Source: Desulfovibrio sp. OH1186_COT-070
Lineage (GTDB): Bacteria > Desulfobacterota > Desulfovibrionia > Desulfovibrionales > Desulfovibrionaceae
Length of the DNA: 44,553 nucleotides
Reading direction: 5' to 3'
Assembly (NCBI RefSeq): GCF_003860215.1
Contig: NZ_RQYH01000016.1
Span: 1-44,553, forward strand
Shown: positions 6,815 through 13,115 of the stretch, one piece after another
Layout: each line of letters starts with the position of its first letter
Numbering within the stretch: the stretch's first letter is position 1
Made by a program: the position numbers and the translations under genes
The notes under the pieces: generated by a model
The model's input: only the letters and a program-made list of their open reading frames with translations
Databases searched by the model: none
What the model was told of the DNA's origin: nothing

Positions 6815-8770
6815 ATGGCTGATCAGAACACCGCTGAAGAAATCATCGACCTTACCGAACTGATCGAAAAAGGCGCTGTTCCCGCTTCCGGCGATGCCGC
6901 CCAACCAGCGCCAGCGCAAAACGCGGCTCCGCAGGCGGACGCTGCGGACGCAAGCGCCCTCAACGCCAATTCGCCGCATCTCAAAGGAGAAATTGACGAA
7001 CTTCTGGATTCGGTGGGCCTTTCCGATGCCGAAGTCTCCAAGGAGCCGCTGGACTTTGCCGCGCCGTCCGCGCCCACAAATCGTCCGGTTGATCCCAATG
7101 AAGAATTGCAGATGCCCGGCATGGACGACATAGATAGCCTCCTGGAGTCATTGAATATTCCTCCACAGCCCGACAACAGGGAAACTCCGCAGGAAATCGC
7201 CGGGACAGACCATGCCGTGGACGACCTGCTCAATGCCCTGTCTTCTCCGCCCGCACAGCAAGCGGCACAGCCCGAACCCAATGTGGCCGACCTGTTGAGC
7301 GCAGGCAATACGCCCTCAAGCTCTGCGCAAGAAAGCGACCTGGAAGATTTGTTGCGCGCGGGCATGGTCACGCCTCCGCCCCCTTCTGCGGCCTCCACAC
7401 CTGCTGCCAAAGCCCCTGCCCCCCCTCCTGAGCCGCAGGAATCTACAGATATTTCCGCAGACGATCTGGACGCGCTGCTCTCGTCTGTGGCCGGGCATGT
7501 GCCGCCGCCGGACGGCCAGACCGCGCAATCGCTCTCTTCCGACATGGCTGCGGACCTGGACAGCCTGTTGGAGCAGAACGATGGTGGGGCCGCACCGCAA
7601 AATGCCGCGAAAGAGGAAGCTCCTGCGCCGAAGGAGGAGGTTCCCGCTCCGGAAGCATCGGACGACATGAGCATCGACTCCCTGCTCTCCTCCATGTTTG
7701 AAGCTCCGTCCTCTGATGCGCCGGAGGAAGACAGCGCTGCAGCTCCTCCTTTGCAGGCCAGCGAATCTCCCACGGCAGACCTCGGCCTGGACGAAGCAGC
7801 CTTTTTTGCGGCCAGCGAAACAGCGCCCGACACAACAGAAGCAACCCCGCCCTCTTTCCCGGAACCGGACGTTACCGTAGAGGATGAAACACCGGCCGCA
7901 GGAGAAGACGCTCCAGCCAGCACTGACGAACCTGCGTTGCCGCCTCCCCCGGAAGTGGATCCGCTTGCCGACGATAGTACGGCGGAGCGTGAAACGGGCG
8001 GCGCGGAACACGGCGAAAGTGAAGCAGCCCTGCCCGAACCTCCGGAGGAGGAATTTTCCGGAGAGGCTCCTGTAACTGCCGAAGATGCCTGCGAGAATCT
8101 TGCAGAGGTTTTTGCGGTCGACACCGGCAGCGAAAGCGCAAGCCCTGCGGATACCATACTTTCTGCCGACCATGCGGCATCACCTACGCAGGATGACCTC
8201 CGCAAAGAGCTTGAACATGTGCGCGTCCAGGCTGCGGAAGCATCTTCGCAGGCTCTCGAAGCCTTTGAGCAGGCGCTTGACGCATCCTCCCGCACCGTTG
8301 ACGTGACCGAAGCCGTGGACGCCTTGAGCCGGAGAACAGAGCAGTGTGCTGCCCTGCTTGAAGAAACTGCGCAGCGCCTGACAGATTTGGAAGCGGCCTT
8401 TGCAGCCACGCAGGCGGCAGACACACAGCCCGATGCAGCGCAGGCTCTGGCCGAGGAAAGCCTGGGCGCGCTGCTGGATGTGGCCCATCCCCTGCACCAG
8501 AAATTCCGCGATGCCGTTGCAGCAGCCGTTCGGGATGCTTTGCAGGCAGAGTCGACAAATCCGGACGGAGAGAGCGTGAGTCCGGCACTGGAAGAACGCC
8601 TTCAGGCACTGGCCCTGACCGGAAACAGCACTGCCGCGCGCGCCGATGCGCTGGAAAACCGCCTGGACGCGCTGGAACCGCGCTTCAACGAGCGGGTGGA
8701 AAAAGCTGCGGCTGCGGCTGCGGCCCGCATCTTGCGGGAAGAAATCGCCCGCCTGCTTCAGGGCGCGTAG
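6815..8770 (+). CDS. Large acidic Ala/Pro-rich protein with repeated I/L-D-x-LL motifs; function unknown
   Basis: The frame encodes 651 residues with no recognised domain. Residues 1-430 are acidic and rich in Ala, Pro, Ser and Glu, as expected for a disordered region. They carry eight short motifs of form hydrophobic-D-x-LL: EIDELL (59), DIDSLL (105), AVDDLL (134), NVADLL (156), DLEDLL (175), DLDALL (217), DLDSLL (247) and SIDSLL (286). The last third (about 470-651) is helical with coiled-coil character and ends in an Ala-rich amphipathic helix (ARILREEIARLLQ). There is no signal peptide or membrane span, so it is presumably cytosolic. The layout of disordered acidic linker plus C-terminal assembly helices recalls PopZ-like scaffolds, and the motifs recall the EIDALL at the FliM N-terminus that binds CheY; both are resemblances only. 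ATG 6815 follows ACGAGG. Confidence 0.8.
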   Translation: MADQNTAEEIIDLTELIEKGAVPASGDAAQPAPAQNAAPQADAADASALNANSPHLKGEIDELLDSVGLSDAEVSKEPLDFAAPSAPTNRPVDPNEELQMPGMDDIDSLLESLNIPPQPDNRETPQEIAGTDHAVDDLLNALSSPPAQQAAQPEPNVADLLSAGNTPSSSAQESDLEDLLRAGMVTPPPPSAASTPAAKAPAPPPEPQESTDISADDLDALLSSVAGHVPPPDGQTAQSLSSDMAADLDSLLEQNDGGAAPQNAAKEEAPAPKEEVPAPEASDDMSIDSLLSSMFEAPSSDAPEEDSAAAPPLQASESPTADLGLDEAAFFAASETAPDTTEATPPSFPEPDVTVEDETPAAGEDAPASTDEPALPPPPEVDPLADDSTAERETGGAEHGESEAALPEPPEEEFSGEAPVTAEDACENLAEVFAVDTGSESASPADTILSADHAASPTQDDLRKELEHVRVQAAEASSQALEAFEQALDASSRTVDVTEAVDALSRRTEQCAALLEETAQRLTDLEAAFAATQAADTQPDAAQALAEESLGALLDVAHPLHQKFRDAVAAAVRDALQAESTNPDGESVSPALEERLQALALTGNSTAARADALENRLDALEPRFNERVEKAAAAAAARILREEIARLLQGA

Positions 8771-8824
8771 TCCGGGCAGAAAAAGACAAACAAAAAGGGC
8801 GGGGGCTGCCGCTTCCGTTCTTTT

Positions 8825-8880
8825 ACCCGTCCAGGCAATACCCGCTGTGGGTCAGGCCATTCCCCAACGACGGGTTTTTT
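8825..8880 (+). terminator. Terminator after the acidic repeat protein
   Basis: ACCCGTC (8825-8831) pairs with GACGGGT (8869-8875), followed directly by TTTTTT. The 37-nt loop contains a second small stem (ACCC/GGGT), making a branched terminator. Confidence 0.6.
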
Positions 8881-8916
8881 CTTTGTCGCCCCTGTGGGCA
8901 CATGCCGAGGCAGATT

Positions 8917-9081
8917 ATGGACAAGGATCACAAGGAAGCCCTGCAGGTGGCCAAAGAACTGACCGCCAAATTCATCGAAACGCGCACGGTTTCGCCGGGC
9001 AATTTTGCCGAGGTTTTTCCTTCGGTCTACCGGGTTGTCTGCACTGCCATCGGTCTTGAGAACAAGCAGGAGGGCGCGTGA
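8917..9081 (+). CDS. Small conserved-looking protein upstream of menG
   Basis: The frame encodes 54 residues, starting at ATG 8917 after GAGG and beginning MDKDHKEALQVAKELTAKF. It is predicted to be mostly helical, with a central VSPGNFAEVFPSVY. There is no signal or membrane segment. Its TGA (9079-9081) overlaps the GTG start of menG (9078-9080), and the menG Shine-Dalgarno AGGAGG lies inside its last codons. The two genes are therefore translationally coupled. The codon pattern and this coupling argue that it is a real gene, although it is short. No function is assigned. Confidence 0.65.
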   Translation: MDKDHKEALQVAKELTAKFIETRTVSPGNFAEVFPSVYRVVCTAIGLENKQEGA

Positions 9082-9809
9082 CCTCCGGACGCAGGTTTTT
9101 CCGCTCCCGTCACGATGCTGCTGTAGAAAACATGTTCAGCCGCATCGTCCCCTGGTACGATCTGCTCAACAGGTTGCTCAGTCTGGGTATTGACCAGCAC
9201 TGGCGGCGGGTACTGGCCCGGAGCGTGCGGCCCGGAACTGCGGGCATCGTGCTGGATCTGGCCGCAGGCACTCTGGATGTCGCCCTGGCCATCCGCCGCC
9301 TGTATCCGGGCGTTCTTGTCCCGGCCATGGACTTCTGCCACCCCATGCTGGCGCAAGGACGCCGCAAGCTTGCGGGCAGCCACCAACGGCATATCCTGCC
9401 TGTGACTGCTGACGCCAGACAGTTGCCCCTGCCCGATGCCTCTGTGGACTGCCTGACCATGGCCTTCGGCATCCGCAACATCGTGCCGCGCGAGGCTGCC
9501 TTTGCCGAAATGCTCCGCGTCCTGCGACCGGGGGGAAGGGCCTGCATTCTGGAATTCGGCTCCGGCCGGGAGCGCATTCTGGGGGGAGTGTACAACCTGT
9601 ATCTGAACCGCCTGCTCCCGCGCATGGGACGCGCCTTTTCCAAAGACTCCGAAGCCTATGCCTACCTGGCCCGAACCATACGCGATTTCCCCCCGGCCCA
9701 ACGGCTGGAACAGGAAATGCGGGCCGCGGGCTTTGCGCGCGCCTGGCACACACGGCTCACTTGGGGCATTGCCTGCCTGCATGTGGGCGAAAAGGCGGGT
9801 ACGGACTGA
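9078..9809 (+). CDS. menG: Demethylmenaquinone methyltransferase (MenG/UbiE family)
   Basis: This 243-residue class I SAM methyltransferase performs the last step of menaquinone synthesis, C-methylation of the prenylated naphthoquinone ring. UbiE/MenG signatures are present: FSRIVPWYDLLNRLLSLG near the N-terminus, motif I VLDLAAGTLDVA, the family-specific MAFGIRNI, and GGRACILEF. Motif I deviates from the usual DLxxGTGD by carrying Leu instead of the last Gly, which may affect the SAM pocket. It starts at GTG 9078, overlapping the stop of the small upstream ORF, with AGGAGG at 9068-9073. mqnB and a polyprenyl synthase follow about 1.5 kb downstream. Menaquinone rather than ubiquinone is inferred from those neighbours and the anaerobic lineage. 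Confidence 0.9.
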   Translation: MTSGRRFFRSRHDAAVENMFSRIVPWYDLLNRLLSLGIDQHWRRVLARSVRPGTAGIVLDLAAGTLDVALAIRRLYPGVLVPAMDFCHPMLAQGRRKLAGSHQRHILPVTADARQLPLPDASVDCLTMAFGIRNIVPREAAFAEMLRVLRPGGRACILEFGSGRERILGGVYNLYLNRLLPRMGRAFSKDSEAYAYLARTIRDFPPAQRLEQEMRAAGFARAWHTRLTWGIACLHVGEKAGTD

Positions 9810-9811
9810 AC

Positions 9812-10012
9812 CTAGAAGTGAAAAGCCACGCGGGAAAGCAGGGCCCCCAGCAACAGAGCACCCAGCCCCACAAGCCGCAACCGGCTGTCGGGCAGGGGCA
9901 GAAGCTGCAACAGGGTTTTACGCATGCCGCCGGGAAAAACCGCCCAGCACAGCCCCTCCAGGGCAAGGGCCAGACCCAGGGCACGGAAAAACAGGGAAAA
10001 ATCAAAATCCAT
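9812..10012 (-). CDS. DUF2065 (YjeT-type) small membrane protein
   Basis: The 66-residue protein has two hydrophobic helices (about 8-26 and 47-63) separated by LLQLLPLPDSRLRLVGLG. The LxLPDxxLRxxGL linker between two transmembrane helices is the pattern of DUF2065/YjeT proteins, whose role is unknown. It is the only minus-strand gene in this part, convergent with menG (2 bases between stops) and divergent from the sugar dehydrogenase. No clear Shine-Dalgarno precedes the ATG at 10012. Confidence 0.8.
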   Translation of the reverse strand: MDFDFSLFFRALGLALALEGLCWAVFPGGMRKTLLQLLPLPDSRLRLVGLGALLLGALLSRVAFHF

Positions 10013-10058
10013 GCATCAGTGGTGACGGAAAAAATCCGTTTTGTAAAGGAATGACGGT

Positions 10059-11372
10059 ATGGTGACTTTTGAAGAATTACGCTCGGGCACGGCCACGCTG
10101 GCGGTAGTGGGGCTGGGATATGTGGGCCTGCCCCTGGCGGTGGCTTTCGCACGGCAAATGAACGTGCTGGGCTTTGATATCAGCTCCCGCCGCATTGAAG
10201 AACTGCGCAACGGCCTCGACCGCACACGCGAGGTGGACAATGCCGACCTGCAGACAGCCCGCCTGCGCTACAGCAATGACCCGGAGGATCTGCGGCAGGC
10301 ATCTGTCATTATTGTCGCCGTGCCCACTCCCATTGACGAGCACCGCTCGCCCGACCTGACCCCGGTCAGGGGAGCCAGCATCACCGTGGGCGAAAACCTG
10401 CGCAAGGGCTGCGTGGTGGTTTACGAATCCACGGTCTATCCCGGCCTCACTGAAGAAATCTGCATCCCCATCCTTGAAGCTCGCTCCGGGCTGAAATGCG
10501 GGCAGGACTTCAGCGTGGGGTATTCGCCGGAACGCATCAACCCCGGCGACAAGGTGCATACGCTGGAAACCATCACCAAGATCGTTTCCGGCTCCGATGC
10601 AGCCACCACGGATCTGCTGGCGGATCTGTACGGATCTGTGGTCAAGGCCGGTATCCACCGCGCCTCCGGCATCAGGGTGGCCGAAGCAGCGAAAGTCATT
10701 GAAAACACCCAGCGCGACCTGAACATCGCTCTCATGAATGAACTGGCAGTGCTCTTTGACCGTATGGGCATCGACACGCTGGAGGTGCTGGAAGCCGCAG
10801 GCACCAAATGGAATTTCCTCCCCTTCCGGCCTGGTCTGGTGGGAGGGCACTGCATCGGAGTTGACCCGTACTACCTGACCTTCAAGGCCGAGGCTCTGGG
10901 CTTCCATCCCGAGGTCATTCTGGCCGGACGCCGCATCAACGACCACATGGGAAAATATGTGGCCGAATGCGCTGTCAAGAGGCTGATACGGGCTGGCTGC
11001 GCGGGCCGTGGCGCGCGCGTGGGCATTCTGGGGTTCACTTTCAAAGAAAATGTGCCCGACCTGCGCAATACCCGTGTGGTGGATGTGGTGCGCGAACTGG
11101 AAGACTACGGATTTGCGGTTCTGGTCAGCGATGCCGAGGCGGATCCGGCGGAAGCCATGCACGAATACGGCCAGCAGCTTGTGCCCCAGAAAGAGATGCG
11201 CAATCTGGACGCCCTGATCCTGGCTGTGGGGCACACTGCCTATGCCGCCCTGACGCCCCAGGAAATCAAAAGCTTTTTTGCACACCCGGACAAAGCCGTT
11301 GTGCTGGACGTAAAAAGTTTTTTTGATCCGCAGGCCATGCGTGCCGTCGGCATTGACTACTGGAGGCTGTGA
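10059..11372 (+). CDS. Nucleotide-sugar dehydrogenase (UDP-HexNAc 6-dehydrogenase type)
   Basis: This 437-residue NAD-dependent enzyme of the UDP-glucose/GDP-mannose dehydrogenase family oxidises a nucleotide-sugar C6 alcohol to the uronic acid in two steps. It shows the N-terminal Rossmann loop VVGLGYVGLPLA, the mid-domain VVYESTVYPGLTEE, YSPERINPGD, and the catalytic cysteine in GGHCIGVDPYYL. The C-terminal dinucleotide-like domain contains GILGFTFKENVPDLRNTR. The PERINPGD and DPYYL forms fit the TviB/WbpO/WecC branch acting on UDP-N-acetylhexosamines better than UDP-glucose dehydrogenase; the exact sugar is uncertain. Such products feed O-antigen or capsule synthesis, but no glycosyltransferase lies nearby. 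AAAGGA precedes ATG 10059. Its TGA overlaps the first mqnB start. Confidence 0.93.
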   Translation: MVTFEELRSGTATLAVVGLGYVGLPLAVAFARQMNVLGFDISSRRIEELRNGLDRTREVDNADLQTARLRYSNDPEDLRQASVIIVAVPTPIDEHRSPDLTPVRGASITVGENLRKGCVVVYESTVYPGLTEEICIPILEARSGLKCGQDFSVGYSPERINPGDKVHTLETITKIVSGSDAATTDLLADLYGSVVKAGIHRASGIRVAEAAKVIENTQRDLNIALMNELAVLFDRMGIDTLEVLEAAGTKWNFLPFRPGLVGGHCIGVDPYYLTFKAEALGFHPEVILAGRRINDHMGKYVAECAVKRLIRAGCAGRGARVGILGFTFKENVPDLRNTRVVDVVRELEDYGFAVLVSDAEADPAEAMHEYGQQLVPQKEMRNLDALILAVGHTAYAALTPQEIKSFFAHPDKAVVLDVKSFFDPQAMRAVGIDYWRL

Positions 11373-12115
11373 CTTCTGTGAGCCTGCTGCTCTGCGCCGC
11401 CACAAGCCGGGAACTGGCAAGCCTTGCGCCGCACTTTTCCCCGCCGGAGGACGACGGGCAGAAAAATCCCTGGCCCGAAATGCACCTCTGGCCCCTGCGG
11501 CTGAAGCACGGGGAAGCTCTGTGCTGCATTACCGGCGTTGGCCCCGTCAACGCGGCGCTGGTCATGGGCCATGCCCTGAGCCGCGCGGAGGCGGAAGGCC
11601 GCGCGGTGACCGCTGCCATCAACGCAGGCCTGGCCGGAGCCTTTGACCTCGCCACACACCCTCTGCGCTCCCTGTGCCTGGTACGCGAGGAAATCTGGCC
11701 GGAATACGGCCTGCACGACGGCACGCAGGTCAGCGCGGGCGCTTTCGGCTTTCCGCTCTGGCAGCCAGAACAGGGCACAGCCGTCAGAGATCGCCTTTTT
11801 CTGGCCGCTCCGGAAGAGATGAAATATCCGGGCATTGACTGCAAGCAGGGCGTATTTTTGTCCTGCACTTCCCTGACTGTGGCCGGAGTCAGTGCCAGTT
11901 TTGCCAGAGCGGCGGCCATGCGCATCCACTTCGGGGCGGACCTGGAAAATATGGAAGGATTTGCCGTGGCATATGCCTGCGCGCGGCAGGGCGTGCCCTG
12001 CCTGGAGGTGCGCAGCGTCTCCAACAAGGTGGGGCCGCGCGCCAGAGACGAAAAGGATTTTCCCGGCGCCCATAGCGCGCTGGCGCAGGTTTTGCCCGCT
12101 CTCAACCTCATCTGA
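11369..12115 (+). CDS. mqnB: Futalosine hydrolase (MqnB)
   Basis: The 248-residue nucleosidase-fold protein removes hypoxanthine from futalosine to give dehypoxanthine futalosine in the futalosine menaquinone pathway. Phosphorylase/nucleosidase features are visible: an N-terminal LLLCAATSREL, GVGPVNAALVMGHAL, INAGLAGAF, and the purine/ribose-contacting ENMEGFAVAYAC and VRSVSNKVG near the C-terminus. The ADLENMEG form separates it from MTA/SAH nucleosidases. The start is GTG 11369, overlapping the preceding stop; GTG 11378 is equally possible because GGAGG (11362-11366) is very close to the first. A prenyl synthase follows 7 bases later, so quinone head and tail genes are coupled. Other mqn genes are not in this window. 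Confidence 0.9.
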   Translation: MTSVSLLLCAATSRELASLAPHFSPPEDDGQKNPWPEMHLWPLRLKHGEALCCITGVGPVNAALVMGHALSRAEAEGRAVTAAINAGLAGAFDLATHPLRSLCLVREEIWPEYGLHDGTQVSAGAFGFPLWQPEQGTAVRDRLFLAAPEEMKYPGIDCKQGVFLSCTSLTVAGVSASFARAAAMRIHFGADLENMEGFAVAYACARQGVPCLEVRSVSNKVGPRARDEKDFPGAHSALAQVLPALNLI

Positions 12116-12122
12116 GGACACG

Positions 12123-13088
12123 ATGATCCAACTCAAAGCATGCCTTGCCCTGGAACTGCCGCCCATCAACCGCGCCTTGAACCGCGCGCTGGACAGGCTG
12201 CCGCCGCCAGTGCTTCCCGTGGCCCGGCATATTTTTGATGCAGGGGGAAAGCGCCTGCGGCCCTTGCTCACCGTTCTTGTCGCTCGCCTGCTGGGGCATA
12301 CGGACAATGGCATCCAGGATCTGGCCGTCACTCTGGAGATGTTGCACGCCGCCACCCTGCTGCACGATGATGTTCTGGACAATGCCCTGACCCGCCGTGG
12401 CCGCCCGGCAGCCCACACCCTCTGGGACGCTTCTTCCGTTATTCTGGCGGGTGATGCCCTGCTGGCCTGTGCCAACGCGCTGGTTGCTGAACGGGGCGAC
12501 CCGCGCCTGAGCCTCTGCTTTTCCAAAGCAACCAGCCGCACGGCCGCCGGAGAGATTCTGGAAATCGCGGCGCAGGGCCGTGTGGACACTACACAGGAAG
12601 AATACGAAGACATTGTGCGCGGCAAAACCGCCTGGCTTATCCGCGCTGCCTGCGAAATGGGCGCACTGGCCGCCAATGCGGCGCAGAGCCATGTGGCCGC
12701 TGCCGCCGCCTACGGGGAAAATCTGGGCATGGCTTTCCAACTGGTGGACGATGCCCTGGATTTTGCGCCTGAAAGTGTTACCGGCAAACCCACCGGCGGA
12801 GACGTGCGTGAAGGCAAGTTTACCCCGCCTGTGCGCCTCTACCGTCAAAGCCTGCCCTCCGGAGAGCGTGCCGCCTTTGACGCGGCTTTCGCGGCCAGAG
12901 CCATCAGCCCGGACGAAGCTGCGGCCATTGCCGAAAATATCCGCACAGTCGGGCACGACACAGCGACACGCCGTCAGGCGGAGGCTTTTCTTGCAAGGGC
13001 GCGTGCCGCTCTGGACGACATGCCGCCCGGCAAGGACAGGGATATTTTGCACAGCATGGCCGACCACGTGCGTGACAGGAAAAAATAG
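12123..13088 (+). CDS. All-trans polyprenyl diphosphate synthase (menaquinone side chain)
   Basis: The 321-residue class I prenyltransferase extends FPP or GGPP with IPP to make a long isoprenoid chain. Both aspartate motifs are complete: FARM LLHDDVLDNA (about residues 81-90) and SARM QLVDDALDF (about 207-215). GGKRLRPLL near residue 40 binds IPP. The residues before the first motif do not allow me to predict chain length. GAGGA precedes ATG 12123, 7 bases after mqnB. With mqnB and menG close by, it most likely makes the menaquinone tail, a role like HepT or IspB. Confidence 0.92.
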   Translation: MIQLKACLALELPPINRALNRALDRLPPPVLPVARHIFDAGGKRLRPLLTVLVARLLGHTDNGIQDLAVTLEMLHAATLLHDDVLDNALTRRGRPAAHTLWDASSVILAGDALLACANALVAERGDPRLSLCFSKATSRTAAGEILEIAAQGRVDTTQEEYEDIVRGKTAWLIRAACEMGALAANAAQSHVAAAAAYGENLGMAFQLVDDALDFAPESVTGKPTGGDVREGKFTPPVRLYRQSLPSGERAAFDAAFAARAISPDEAAAIAENIRTVGHDTATRRQAEAFLARARAALDDMPPGKDRDILHSMADHVRDRKK

Positions 13089-13115
13089 CAAACAGTGCAA
13101 ACAAGAGGTGCTCCC

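Noticed and set aside
6823-8424. Serine-rich 533-codon frame on the minus strand
   Set aside because: It is the mirror of the Ala/Pro/Asp-rich repeats of the plus-strand gene; its Ser/Ala content is explained by that composition.
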